DNA of 64,000 nt from Moraxella catarrhalis (GTDB lineage Bacteria; Pseudomonadota; Gammaproteobacteria; Pseudomonadales; Moraxellaceae). The notes under the pieces are model-generated. The model worked only from the letters and a program-made list of their open reading frames with translations, searched no databases and was not told the DNA's origin. Location: NCBI RefSeq assembly GCF_001632285.1, contig NZ_LWAH01000013.1, positions 248,001 to 312,000 on the forward strand, read 5' to 3'. Positions 26,754 through 38,600 of the stretch are shown here, in pieces; position 1 is the stretch's first letter, and the number at the start of each line of letters is the position of its first letter. A program made the position numbers and the translations under genes.

Positions 26754-27590
26754 ATGAATGGTACTTTATACATTGTTAGCACGCCAATTGGCAACTTATC
26801 AGACATGACAGAACACGCCATCAGCACACTAAAATCCGTCAATCTCATCGCTTGTGAGGATACTCGTACTTCATCCAAATTGCTAAAGCATTTTAATATC
26901 ACCACGCCAACGATTGCTTATCATGAACATAATGCCGATAAGCAAACCGTACACCTAATTGAAAAATTAAACTCTGGTCAGTCTGTTGCACTCATTAGCG
27001 ACGCAGGGACACCCTTGGTCTCTGACCCTGGATATCGATTGGTCAAGGCATCTCACGAACACGGTATCAATACAGTGCCTATTGTGGGTGCATGTGCAGC
27101 GATAGCCGCCCTTTCGGTGGCAGGACTGCCCTCAGACCGATTTACTTTTGCTGGATTTTTGCCCGCCAAGTCGCATGGACGACTTAAAGCCTTGCAACAC
27201 TGGCAAGCCTGCACACAAACTTTAATATTTTATGAAGCACCACACCGCATCGTTGACTCCTTAACTGACATGATGACTGTTTTTGGGGCAACTCGTGAAG
27301 CAACTTTATGTCGTGAGCTGACCAAAACCTTTGAAACCATCAAAAAGCTGCCCTTAGGTGAGCTTGTCCAATTTGTCCAAAATGACAGCAATCAACAAAA
27401 AGGTGAAATTGTCGTGGTGGTTGCAGGATGTGATGACACAGTACACCAAAGCACGGATTATGATGCGTGGCTTCTTGCCATCGCCAAAGAGTTACCGCCC
27501 AAAAAAGCTGCCAGCATTGTTGCAGATGTACTTGGATTAAAAAAAACGACCGTATATGATCGGCTGTTAGCCCTACAAAACCATACTTAA
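26754..27590 (+). CDS. rsmI: 16S rRNA (cytidine-1402-2'-O) methyltransferase RsmI
   Basis: 278 residues, SAM-dependent tetrapyrrole-methylase fold. Signatures: LYIVSTPIGNLSDMTEHAI at 4-22, CEDTRTSSKLLKHF at about 35-48, SDAGTPLVSDPG at about 83-94, and FYEAPHRI. RsmI 2'-O-methylates C1402 in the ribosomal decoding centre. Follows engB almost without gap; a YqeY-like gene follows 25 bp later. Confidence 0.95.
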   Translation: MNGTLYIVSTPIGNLSDMTEHAISTLKSVNLIACEDTRTSSKLLKHFNITTPTIAYHEHNADKQTVHLIEKLNSGQSVALISDAGTPLVSDPGYRLVKASHEHGINTVPIVGACAAIAALSVAGLPSDRFTFAGFLPAKSHGRLKALQHWQACTQTLIFYEAPHRIVDSLTDMMTVFGATREATLCRELTKTFETIKKLPLGELVQFVQNDSNQQKGEIVVVVAGCDDTVHQSTDYDAWLLAIAKELPPKKAASIVADVLGLKKTTVYDRLLALQNHT

Positions 27591-27615
27591 TCAACCCCAT
27601 TAAAGGAAAACTGTC

Positions 27616-28062
27616 ATGACTTTAAAAGACTCATTAACCCAAACCATCAAATCTTCTATGAAAGCTCGAGAGATGGAAGTGGTAAAAATCCTGCGTAATG
27701 TACAAGCCGCCATCAAAAAAGTAGAGATTGATCATCAGACAACTTTAGATGATAATGCTGTGCTTGAGCTGTTACAAAAGCAAATCAAACAGCGTCAAGA
27801 ATCATTGGATATTTATCAAGCTAATGGTCGAGATGATTTGGCAGCCAAAGAAAAATTTGAAATTGAGGTAATTGGGCAGTTTCTACCTGCTCAACTTGAT
27901 GAAGCGGCGCTGAATGATATCATCGCTGCGACTATTACTGAGCTTGAAGCCAATAGCATGAAAGATATGGGACGCGTGATGAATGCAGTTAAAGAAAAGA
28001 CCGTCGGTCAAGCTGACCCTGCCATCATTTCAGGATTGGTCAAAAAAGCACTGACGGCATAG
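27616..28062 (+). CDS. GatB/YqeY domain protein
   Basis: 148 residues, helical, of the YqeY family that resembles the tail domain of the amidotransferase subunit GatB. Typical blocks: IKSSMKAREMEVVKILRNV, KQRQESLDIYQANGRDDLA, EIEVIGQFLPAQL, MGRVMNAVKEK. The ATG has AAAGGAAAA upstream. Function poorly understood, probably binding tRNA. Confidence 0.93.
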   Translation: MTLKDSLTQTIKSSMKAREMEVVKILRNVQAAIKKVEIDHQTTLDDNAVLELLQKQIKQRQESLDIYQANGRDDLAAKEKFEIEVIGQFLPAQLDEAALNDIIAATITELEANSMKDMGRVMNAVKEKTVGQADPAIISGLVKKALTA

Positions 28063-28085
28063 CAATAAACAACCACCAAAACATT

Positions 28086-28112
28086 AAAAGCGTACTAATG
28101 GGTACGCTTTTT
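28086..28112. terminator. Bidirectional terminator between yqeY-like gene and yfhL
   Basis: AAAAGCGTAC / GTACGCTTTT with a 6-base loop; A and T tracts on both sides suit the convergent genes. Confidence 0.85.
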
Positions 28113-28155
28113 AATCGGTTTACTTTAAAGTTGGTTTACTTTAAAAGATTTATTT

Positions 28156-29135
<980 letters not shown>

Positions 29136-29161
<26 letters not shown>

Positions 29162-30119
29162 CTTGCTCACCAATAGATTTTAATAATTGTTTGCCAATCT
29201 GTTCAATGACTGTAACAGTCATGGCATTGCCTGCCTGCGAGAGTATTTTACCATCAGGTAATTTGTGTTCTATGACTTTTTTGGCAAGCTGCTTTGAAAA
29301 TCCTTGCAATAATAAACTTTCATAACCACTTAATTTACGAAGTGTACCATTTTTGGTATATAAAATACCATGCCTACCTGTTCTTAGTGTTGGAACTTTT
29401 TTATCATAAAGGCGCAAATCTGATTGTCGCCAATCAATGATGTTATGGTCATTTTTTAAAATTTCTTCAATATTGTATTGATTTTTGTTATATTTGCTGG
29501 CTAGGTATTTTTGAAAAGTGGGATTATTGACATCAAATTCATAATCCCTATCATCACTTAAAAAGTCATCAATCGGTTTTGATAAAATTGGTTGTGGAAA
29601 TTTAAAAGGCATGTGCTTAATATCTTTTCTGATGCCGACAAAATAAACCCGTTGGCGCATTTGTGGTACGCCATAATATTGGCTGTCTAATACTTGATGA
29701 TACACATCATAGCCAGCTTCTGACAATAATGATAAGATAAAGTTCAGTGTTTTACCTTTATTGTGATTAATTAACCCTTTGACATTCTCTAAGATAAAAA
29801 AAGAGACTTTTTTTTGCTTTAAAATATCTGTCAGATAATAAATAATTTGCCCACGGTTATCATCAAGCCCTGCTCTTTTTCCAACAATGGAAAAAGTTTG
29901 ACAAGGAAACCCAGCAAGCATCACATCAAAATCAGGTAAGTCATCTGAATTTAGTTGGGTTAAATCCCCCAAATTTGAGTAATCATTAAAAAATAATTGA
30001 TAGGTTAGGTCAGAATTCAAATCAATTTCACTATGAGCAACACAGCACATGCCTGCATTTTCTAGACCCAGACGCCCTGCACCTATGCCAGAACAAAAAT
30101 CCATAAATTTTAACTGCAT
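29136..30119 (-). CDS. C5-cytosine DNA methyltransferase (partner of the HinP1I-like enzyme)
   Basis: 327 residues. Motif I FMDFCSGIGAGRLGLENAG (6-24), motif IV AGFPCQTFS with catalytic Cys73, motif VI ENVKGL (111-116), motif VIII QMRQRVYFVGIR (about 153-164) and motif X AGNAMTVTVIEQIG near the end. All are intact, so the enzyme should be active; it would protect GCGC from its partner. It starts 14 bp after the stop of trhP and overlaps the endonuclease gene, so both are likely read from the trhP promoter unless an internal one exists. Confidence 0.94.
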
Positions 30120-30133
30120 ATAACAATCACCGC

Positions 30134-31543
30134 TTAGCTATAAATCGCCTCACTCACGCTTTTCATCACAAGGGCGAATTTTAGCTCATCATCACAGATG
30201 TCGCTAAATGGGTTTTTGATTTTGGCAATCCACCCCGACCCCAACGCACCATCTATGGCATTGCCTTTTTTATCCCACATTTTGGCAAGCGTGTAGGTTA
30301 AATTGCCTTTTGGGGTCATAATCTCAATGTCATCGCCGACCATGAGTTTGTTTTTAATCTCTAAGGTCAAAAAGTCATCTGAAATATCCAACACTTCTGC
30401 CACAAATTGTTGATGGTCAGTTTTTGATGAGCCGTAGTCATAATTTTGATAATCAGAATGCACATGACGGCGTAAAAATCCTTCGGTATAACCACGGTTG
30501 GCAAGCCCATCAAGCGCAGTGATGAGACTGGTATCAAATGGCTTGCCTGCCAAAGCATCATCAATGGCACGGCGATAGACCTGAGCGGTGCGTGCCACAT
30601 AATAATGCGACTTGGTACGCCCTTCGATCTTCAACGAATGCACGCCCATATTGACCAAATCAGGCACCAGCTCCACCGCACGCAAGTCTTTTGAATTCAT
30701 GATATAAGTGCCATGTTCGTCTTCATACATCGCCATCAGCTCACCCTTGCGACCTTGTTCTTCAATGAGTACAACCTCATCGGACGGTTTTTCTACATAA
30801 TCATCGTCCATGACGACATCGCCATTTAGGTTGACATTGCTAATCTCGCCTTGACTGGGGACGAACACTTCTGGGTTGGCAGGGACGATATCGCCTGTTT
30901 CATTCTCCACCGCTTTATAAGTGTTGTAATTCCAGCGACAGGCATTGGTGCAAGTGCCTTGGTTGGCGTCTCGTTTGTTGATATAGCCAGAGAGCAAGCA
31001 CCGCCCAGAATACGCCATGCACAGCGCCCCATGCACAAAAACTTCAACCTCCATGTCAGGCACTTCTTTGATGATTTGCTCAATTTCTTTGAGTGATAAT
31101 TCACGGCTTAAAATCACACGGCTAATGCCCATCTGCTGCCAAAACTTCACCGTTGCCCAGTTCACGGCATTGGCTTGTACTGACAGGTGAATGACTTGAT
31201 TGGGGAAAGCTTCTCGCACCATCATAATCATGCCAGCATCGGACATGATAAGCGCGTCAGGTTTCATTTCAATGACAGGGCGAATGTCTTCAATAAAGGT
31301 TTTTAATTTGGCGTTGTGTGCTTGAATGTTCACCACCACATAAAACTTTTTGCCAAGCGAATGGGCGTAGGCAATGCCTTTTGCCAAATTTTCTTCATCA
31401 AAGTCGTTGTTACGCACCCGCAAAGAGTAACGGGCTTGCCCTGCATACACCGCATCTGCCCCATAAGCAAAAGCATATTGCATGTTCTTAAATGTGCCAG
31501 CAGGACAAAGCAGTTCAGATTTTTGGGCGATTGGGGAGGTCAT
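30134..31543 (-). CDS. trhP: tRNA uridine-34 hydroxylation protein TrhP (YegQ, peptidase U32 family)
   Basis: 469 residues from the ATG at 31543; a further upstream TTG is less likely. TrhP takes part in forming 5-hydroxyuridine at the wobble position of tRNAs. Family signatures: ELLCPAGTFKNMQYAFAYGADAVYAG near the N-terminus (quoted span interrupted here), VFVHGALCMAYSGRCLLS (U32 signature with Cys) and NQGTCTNACRW, whose Cys bind the iron-sulfur cluster, then SLKIEGRTKSHYYVA. Codon choice looks more GC-rich than the two R-M genes that follow it. Confidence 0.92.
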   Translation of the reverse strand: MTSPIAQKSELLCPAGTFKNMQYAFAYGADAVYAGQARYSLRVRNNDFDEENLAKGIAYAHSLGKKFYVVVNIQAHNAKLKTFIEDIRPVIEMKPDALIMSDAGMIMMVREAFPNQVIHLSVQANAVNWATVKFWQQMGISRVILSRELSLKEIEQIIKEVPDMEVEVFVHGALCMAYSGRCLLSGYINKRDANQGTCTNACRWNYNTYKAVENETGDIVPANPEVFVPSQGEISNVNLNGDVVMDDDYVEKPSDEVVLIEEQGRKGELMAMYEDEHGTYIMNSKDLRAVELVPDLVNMGVHSLKIEGRTKSHYYVARTAQVYRRAIDDALAGKPFDTSLITALDGLANRGYTEGFLRRHVHSDYQNYDYGSSKTDHQQFVAEVLDISDDFLTLEIKNKLMVGDDIEIMTPKGNLTYTLAKMWDKKGNAIDGALGSGWIAKIKNPFSDICDDELKFALVMKSVSEAIYS

Positions 31544-31630
31544 AATGAATGCTCTTTTTTTTATGGTCAAAATTATTTGTATTATAGCAAATTTTTCTAC
31601 TTTTAGGGTTGTATCATCACCAAAATTATA

Positions 31631-31650
31631 TTTAATTTAATTTAATTTAA
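31631..31650. repeat. TTTAA pentanucleotide repeat, four copies
   Basis: Four perfect TTTAA units in the divergent intergenic region between trhP and the FAD-linked dehydrogenase. Changes in copy number could alter promoter spacing on either side. Confidence 0.8.
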
Positions 31651-31816
31651 TTATTTTATTAAGATTATTTTCTAAGGTGGTTTATAGAACCGTTTTTTAA
31701 GAATGTTTTAAAATCACTTGATAATCTGCTATGATACAGTTATATTTTGTATGATTTACCTTTTATACACTGATGGTAGTTTAGATTAGTTTTTTACCCA
31801 AAATTTTGAGAAGAGC

Positions 31817-33211
31817 ATGAATCCACATCACGCATTTTTACAAGCATTATCAAATACTCTGCCCACTTTAAGCATCAAAACTGATACCGAATCTACCCAG
31901 CATTGGGGGCGTGATTGGACAGTGCATTTTGATACTCATTGCCAAGCAGTCATTTTTCCAAAAACAACTGAAGAAGTGTCTGTGATTGTCAAATTGGCCA
32001 ATGAACATCAAACCCCCTTAGTGCCAAGTGGTGGTCGCACTGGTCTATCCGCTGCAGCGGTGGCGACAAAAGGCGAGGTGGTGATAAGTTTTGATAAAAT
32101 GAACCAAATTGGTCAGTTTTATGAAGCGGACCGTATGGTTGAGGTTGACGCTGGTGTCATCACTCAATCATTACAAGAATTTGCCAAAAATCAAGGTTTG
32201 TATTATGCCGTCGATTTTGCTTCATCAGGTTCTAGCCAAATTGGTGGCAATATCAGCACCAATGCTGGTGGTATTAAGGTTATCCGTTATGGTATGACAC
32301 GAGATCAAATCTTAGGTCTCACCGTTGTTACAGGCAAAGGGGATATTTTAACTTTAAATGGCGGTATGCTAAAAAATGCCACAGGCTATGATTTTCGCCA
32401 TTTATTCATCGGTGCAGAAGGAACACTTGGTTTTATTACCAAGGCGTTAATCAAACTTGAAAAACAGCCAATCAATCTAACCGCCATGGTGCTTGGCGTG
32501 ACAGAGTTTAACAGTGTGGTGACTTTACTGGCTCAATTTGGTCAAGCATTGACTTTAACAGCATTTGAATTTTTTGACCAACTGGCTGTTGATAAAGTCA
32601 TCGCCGCAGGTCATACCAAAGCACCCTTTGAGAGCCAAGCACCCTTTTATGTACTACTAGAATTTGAGGCCATCAATGATGATGTGCTAGATTTGGCGAT
32701 GGGCGTGTTTGAGCAATGTGCCGAAGAGGGGCTAATTGTTGATGGTGTGATGAGCCAAAGTATTGGGCAACTTCAAGAACTTTGGAAATTGCGTGAAAGC
32801 ATCTCTGAGACCATCTCGGCATTCACCCCTTATAAAAACGATATTTCAGTATTAATCAGCCATTTGGCAGACTTTATCAGCGATATTGAACACATCGTCA
32901 CAGCCAATTATCCCGACTTTGAAATCTGTTGGTTTGGCCATATTGGCGATGGCAATTTACATTTAAATATTCTAAAACCTGCCAATTTGACCAAAGATGA
33001 ATTTTTTGAAACATGCCAAACGGTCAATACTTATGTGTTTGATACCGTGCAAAAATATCAAGGTTCTATCTCGGCTGAACATGGCGTTGGCATGACCAAA
33101 AAGCCATATCTAACCTACACACGCACCCAGACTGAGATTGATTATATGAAAGCCATCAAAGCGGTATTTGACCCCAATGGAATCATCAACCCTGGGAAGA
33201 TTTTTGATTAA
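31817..33211 (+). CDS. FAD-linked 2-hydroxyacid dehydrogenase (GlcD/D2HGDH type)
   Basis: 464 residues. The N-terminal FAD_binding_4 (PCMH) domain has PLVPSGGRTGLSAAAV (about 60-75) and SSQIGGNISTNAGGIKVIRYG. The C-terminal FAD-oxidase domain has WFGHIGDGNLHLNIL with metal/substrate His residues, and SAEHGVGMTKKPYL. Members oxidise D-2-hydroxyglutarate, D-lactate or glycolate; the sequence is nearest in style to D-2-hydroxyglutarate dehydrogenases, but the substrate cannot be fixed. No GlcE/GlcF partner is adjacent. Confidence 0.88.
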   Translation: MNPHHAFLQALSNTLPTLSIKTDTESTQHWGRDWTVHFDTHCQAVIFPKTTEEVSVIVKLANEHQTPLVPSGGRTGLSAAAVATKGEVVISFDKMNQIGQFYEADRMVEVDAGVITQSLQEFAKNQGLYYAVDFASSGSSQIGGNISTNAGGIKVIRYGMTRDQILGLTVVTGKGDILTLNGGMLKNATGYDFRHLFIGAEGTLGFITKALIKLEKQPINLTAMVLGVTEFNSVVTLLAQFGQALTLTAFEFFDQLAVDKVIAAGHTKAPFESQAPFYVLLEFEAINDDVLDLAMGVFEQCAEEGLIVDGVMSQSIGQLQELWKLRESISETISAFTPYKNDISVLISHLADFISDIEHIVTANYPDFEICWFGHIGDGNLHLNILKPANLTKDEFFETCQTVNTYVFDTVQKYQGSISAEHGVGMTKKPYLTYTRTQTEIDYMKAIKAVFDPNGIINPGKIFD

Positions 33212-33398
33212 TTGACCCAACAATCAACCTACCCATAACAGCCTGATTACTTTGAGAATTTTTGCTTGTATTTGTACGGTCTGTTTAGGTTTTTTGTTAA
33301 AATTGCCCCTTTTATCAACCAATCTGCATACCAACACTTAAAACTCTGATGTGGATAAGGTATGATGAACTTTTCACTTAAATGGATAAAATTACCTT

Positions 33399-34067
33399 AT
33401 GTCAACCAATACTCATATCTTAAAAGAATATTTTGACCCAATCAAGATTCGTGAGCATCAACTTGGTCATACTGTGACCGTGGGGGTGAGCTACCACTTT
33501 ACCAGCCTTGAAAAACAAGGGCTATCTGCCTTACTTGCCAAACTGCCCTTAGCAGATGAGGCGCCTGTGGCGATGGATATTGATTTATCTTGCTTTGTTT
33601 ATGATAAGGCATTTAATATCTTGGAGACGATTTGGTATGGTAATTTGCGTAATGCCAATGAATCTATTCGCCATCATGGCGATGCCTTGGTAGGTGCTAA
33701 AAGCTTTGACGATAGTCTAATTCAGCAAGAACAAATTCAAATCAAATTGGATAAATTGCTCAAAGAGGCACATCATTTGGTTTTTGTGCTGAGTAGTTAT
33801 CACAATCAACCGCTACAAAAAGCCAAAAAAGGCATGCTATACTTTGGTGATAAAGAAACGCCTAAGGCATTTAGTATCAGCTTTGACCAAATCGAACCAG
33901 ACTGCCAATCATTGGCGGCTTGGCAATTATCTTGTTATCGTGGAGATTGGGAGTTAAGTGCACCGATGGTCGACATCAAACTTACCAAGCTTTCTGATAA
34001 ATCACTTGATACGCTCACAAATGCAGTAACAACCCACATTCAATCTGCACAATCTAAACGGTGGTAA
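33399..34067 (+). CDS. TerD-family protein
   Basis: 222 residues. The TerD fold is seen in VTVGVSYHFTSLEKQGL, VAMDIDLSCFVYDKAFNILETIWYGNLRNANESIRHHGDAL (quoted in part only) and the final QLSCYRGDWELSAP. TerD domains bind calcium and belong to stress or tellurite-resistance systems. Here it is alone, without terZABC, so its role is open. RBS is weak. Confidence 0.8.
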   Translation: MSTNTHILKEYFDPIKIREHQLGHTVTVGVSYHFTSLEKQGLSALLAKLPLADEAPVAMDIDLSCFVYDKAFNILETIWYGNLRNANESIRHHGDALVGAKSFDDSLIQQEQIQIKLDKLLKEAHHLVFVLSSYHNQPLQKAKKGMLYFGDKETPKAFSISFDQIEPDCQSLAAWQLSCYRGDWELSAPMVDIKLTKLSDKSLDTLTNAVTTHIQSAQSKRW

Positions 34068-34073
34068 TTGATG

Positions 34074-34115
34074 CCCAACAACCCAATATCTTGGTTGGTA
34101 TATTGGGTTGTTGGG
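34074..34115. terminator. Bidirectional hairpin between TerD gene and efflux operon
   Basis: Perfect 16-bp stem CCCAACAACCCAATAT (34074-34089) with its complement at 34100-34115, 10-base loop. No T tract, but it sits exactly between two convergent genes. Confidence 0.7.
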
Positions 34116-34126
34116 TGATTATCAGC

Positions 34127-35650
34127 CTATTGGGATTTTTCGTCATCCATCAGCATGGCTGGACGCATGGCTTCACGCTGACGATTAAATTCTGTGATTT
34201 GCTCAGCAGTTAAGCTTGCACCGCCGCCCAATGCTTGGTATAGCTGGATTTGGCTGACTAACTTGGCAAGCTCAAGCTGTAGTATATTTTGCTGATTAAT
34301 AAATAAAGACCGCTCGGCGTCCAGTACCGTCAGATAATTATCCAATCCAGAACGAAATCTTGCATAAGCGATATCATAAGTTTGACGGTAATTATCCTGA
34401 AGGCGAATCTGAGCATCAAGACGCAAGCCTAAAGTTGCACGCTCAGCTAAAACATCCGACACTTCTTTAAAGGCATTTTGAATGGCTTTTTCATAATCCA
34501 CCAATGCCGACTGCTGAGCAACTTGCGCCATCTCATGATTGGCACGGCGACTGCCTGCATCAAAGATAGGCAAGCTAATCGCAGGCCCAAAAGACCAGCC
34601 CAAAGCACTTGATTCAAATAAGTTATTCAAACTGTTACTACTAAATCCCACATTAGATGATAAACGAATCGACGGAAAATAAGCAGCGCGTGCCACATTG
34701 ATATTTGCACCTGCTGCTTTTAGGCGATGCTCAGCCTGCATAATATCTGGGCGATAATATAAAAGCTCGCTGGGCAAACCTGCACTAAACAATGTCTGTG
34801 TGGTAATATGACCCATATGCATACTGGCATCTATCGCTGGTAGTAGCTCGTTTGGTACAGGACGACCAATCAGCAGCTGTAACGCATTTTTGGCTTTTAA
34901 GATACTGGTATCTGCTGCATATACTGCCAATCGTGCTGACTCAAGTGAACTTGCTGCTTGTAGACTTGGCGACTTAGAATCAATCCCCGCTTCAAAACGC
35001 TTTTGGGTAATCATCATCGCATGTTCACGGGTTTTTAGCGTCTGCTCAGCCAGCTGCCTTTGAGCCAAAGCGTGAGCTAAGTTAACGTAACCTTGGGCGA
35101 CGCTTGAGATGATTGAAATCTGAACGGCGTCTTTGGCGGCGTTGGTTGCCAAATATTGATGTAGTGCTTGCTGTTTTTGACTGGCAACTTTGCCCCATAA
35201 ATCCAGCTCATAACCACTCATCGCAAGCCCAACATGATAATTGGTTGAAGCATTGGCATCGATACGGTTATTCGCTTGGCGTGTCACACTGGTATTTGAG
35301 CCGACTTGTGGCACGCTGCCAGCTTCGGTAATTTGATATTGAGCACGGGCTGATTGCACGGCTAAGACCGCAGATTGCAAGTCTTTGTTATTTTGTAAAG
35401 CAAGCTCAATCAAAGCTGCAAGTTTAGGATTTGTATAAAATTCCTGCCAGCGTAGTGATGCCACGCTTGGTGCCTGCGCCACACTGATGGTGTCAGCATC
35501 ATAGACTTGATAGCCATCCTTCATAGGCACATTAGGCACCGCCAAAATCGGTGCCGATGTGTCAATTTTCTTTGGAATGCTACTACAAGCTGCCATGCCA
35601 ATCGCCAGCGCTGAGAGCGTCAAGATACGTGCAGTTGTAGAGATTTTCAT
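34127..35650 (-). CDS. oprM: RND efflux outer-membrane channel lipoprotein (OprM/NodT family)
   Basis: 507 residues from the ATG at 35650. Lipobox AIGMAACSS gives an acylated Cys near residue 22. The two outer-membrane-efflux repeats are visible (about 60-260 and 270-480), with GYELDLWGKVASQKQQ and SIRLSSNVGFSSNSL. The trimer forms the TolC-like exit duct of the pump. It starts 9 bp after acrB ends, as the last gene of the acrA-acrB-oprM operon known in M. catarrhalis for multidrug efflux. Confidence 0.93.
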   Translation of the reverse strand: MKISTTARILTLSALAIGMAACSSIPKKIDTSAPILAVPNVPMKDGYQVYDADTISVAQAPSVASLRWQEFYTNPKLAALIELALQNNKDLQSAVLAVQSARAQYQITEAGSVPQVGSNTSVTRQANNRIDANASTNYHVGLAMSGYELDLWGKVASQKQQALHQYLATNAAKDAVQISIISSVAQGYVNLAHALAQRQLAEQTLKTREHAMMITQKRFEAGIDSKSPSLQAASSLESARLAVYAADTSILKAKNALQLLIGRPVPNELLPAIDASMHMGHITTQTLFSAGLPSELLYYRPDIMQAEHRLKAAGANINVARAAYFPSIRLSSNVGFSSNSLNNLFESSALGWSFGPAISLPIFDAGSRRANHEMAQVAQQSALVDYEKAIQNAFKEVSDVLAERATLGLRLDAQIRLQDNYRQTYDIAYARFRSGLDNYLTVLDAERSLFINQQNILQLELAKLVSQIQLYQALGGGASLTAEQITEFNRQREAMRPAMLMDDEKSQ

Positions 35651-35659
35651 AATCAATCC

Positions 35660-38600
35660 TTAAACATGTTCATGAGATTTAGCATGGGTTACAGGCTGAG
35701 CTTTTGGCTTATAGGGAAATAGCGTACGCACCCAAACATAAAACATTGGGATAAAAAATATCCCCAAGAATGTCGATGTCAACACCCCACCCAAAGCCCC
35801 CGTACCAACAGCGTTTTGACTGCCTGAACCTGCACCTGTGGCAATATATAGTGGCACAACACCCACACCAAAAGCAAGCGAGGTCATGATGATTGGACGC
35901 AGACGCATACGCGCCGCCATCATGATTGACGCTTTGAGCGTTTGACCAGATTCTTGGATTTCTTTGGCAAATTCAATGATTAAAATGGCATTTTTTGCCG
36001 ATAAACCTATCACAGTCAATAGGGCAACTTGTAGGTATACATCATTAGCAAGCCCATGGATTTTTGTGAGTAATAAAGAGCCAATTACCCCCAAAGGAAT
36101 GACCAAAATGACCGCAAAAGGCACAGACCAACTTTCGTACAGTGCTGCCAAACACAAGAAAACCACCAAAATTGATAAGGCATATAGTATTGGTGCTTGA
36201 CCCCCTGATTTTTGTTGCTCAAGCGACAGACCTGTCCACTCAAAATCAATGCCAGCAGGCAGCTGTGATGCCATTTGTGCCATCGCCTCCATGGCATCGC
36301 CTGTACTCACACCTAGGGCAGCACTGCCAGTCAACACCATCGAAGACACACCATTATAACGCGCCAAACTTGGGCTGCCATATTCCCATTGACTGCCAGA
36401 AAAAGCACCAAAGCTCACCATCTCACCAGATTGATTACGCACATACCAGCGATTGATGTCCTCAGGCACCACACGGCTGTCTGGCTCACCTTGGATGTAG
36501 ACTTTTTTGATGCGTCCACGATCAATGAAATCATTCACATAGCTGCCTCCCCACGCTTGTGCAATGGTATCATTGATCGCTGTCAAAGGTACGCCATAAG
36601 CGGCTGCTTGTGCCTGATTGATGTCAACTTTTAGTTTGGGTGCATCCTCTTGACCACCTGGGCGAATCGAGGCAATCGCTGGATTTTGCATCGCCATACC
36701 CATCAGCTGATTGCGTGCATCCAGCAGGGCTTCATGACCTACACCGCCAACATCTTTTAATTGTAAATCAAAGCCGCTGGTATTACCAAAGCCTTGGATT
36801 GGCGGCGGTGCGATTGGAAAAATCAGACTTGCCTCTGGGATCATCATATTCATCACCATTGCTCGGCGTGCAATACTTTGAGCGGTATTTTCACTGCCTG
36901 CTCGCTCATCCCAGTCTTTGAGTTTGATAAATGCCATACCAGAATTTTGGCCGCTGCCCATGAAGCCAAATCCAGAAATCGTAAACACCGATTCGATGTT
37001 ATCCGTTTCTTTATCATGATAATAATTTGCCAGTTTATCCATCACCGCATTGGTCTTATCAAGTGTTGAACCTGCTGGCAGTTGCACCAAAGTCATGACC
37101 GCACCTTGATCTTCTTCAGGTACAAATGAGCTTGGCAGTCGCATAAAGATCAATGCCATAACCGCCACAATGCCAGTATATACTGCTAAATACGCCAATT
37201 TTGAGGCATAAGTTTTACCAATAAAGTTTTCATAACGACGACTGGTTTGATAAAAAAAGCGGTTAAACCAACCAAAAAATCCTGTTTGAATGTTGATATC
37301 TTTATGTGCTTGACGCTTTAAAATGGTCACACACAAAGCTGGTGTAAACACAAGTGCAATAAATGCAGACAGTGCCATACTGGTCATCAAAGTAACCGCA
37401 AACTGACGATAAATCACGCCTGAGGATCCACCAAAGAAAATCATCGGTACAAAAACCACCGATAAAATCAGTGCAATACCAATAACAACCTTACTAATCT
37501 CACGCATCGATTGAATGGTGGCATCCATCACTTGGATAGATGGATTTTCTTCCAAAATCCGCTCAACATTTTCAACAACAATGATCGCATCATCCACCAA
37601 AAGACCAATGGCAAGTACCATCGCAAACATGGTTAAGATATTAATACTATACCCAAACACCGATAATACCGCAAAAGTCCCTAAAATGACCACTGGCACT
37701 GCCAAAGTTGGAATGATTGTCGCTCGCCAGTTTTGTAAAAATAAGAACATCACCAAAAAAACCAGTACAACTGCTTCTAACAGCGTATATACAACTTGTG
37801 TAATTGACAGTCGAACAAATGGTGTTGTGTCATAAGGCACGACCATTTTTAGGCCTGTTGGGAAATTTTGCGACAGCTCATCTAATCGCACGCCCACCGC
37901 TTCACGCACCTCAAGTGCATTAGCACCTGGTGCAAGCATAATGGCAAGGCCTGATGCTGCTTGACCGTTATACTGAGCTCTAAATTGGTAATTTTCACTA
38001 CCAAGCTCGACACGAGCAACATCTTTGATGCGTACTTGAGCGCCTGCAGTATCTGTTTTTAATAAGATATCTTCAAACTGCTCTGGTGTTTGCAGATAGC
38101 TTTGTACGCTGACGGTCGCATTAATCACCACACGGTCAGTATTGGTTGGCAAAGTGCCTAATTGTCCTGCTGAAACCTGAACATTTTGGGATCTGATGGC
38201 AGATGAGACATCTGACGGTATCAAGTTGTAGGCACGCAATTTGGCAGGATCAAGCCAAATACGCATGGCATAAGATGAACCAAACACATTAGTACCACCG
38301 ACGCCCTCCACACGGCTGATAGGATCAACAATACTGGTTGCAACATAGTCGGCAATATCTGACTGATCCATACTGCCATCTTCAGACACAAAAGCTGTCA
38401 CCATCAAAAAATCGCTGGCAGATTTTTCAACATTCAAACCCGTGCGTTGTACTGTTTCAGGCAATGAACTCATGGCAGATTGTAATTTATTTTGTACTTG
38501 TACTTGGGCAGTATCTGGATCAGTGCCATTTTCAAATGTTAAAGTCACAGAGGCAGACCCTGCCGCTGATGAATTTGATGACATGTACATCAGTCCATCA

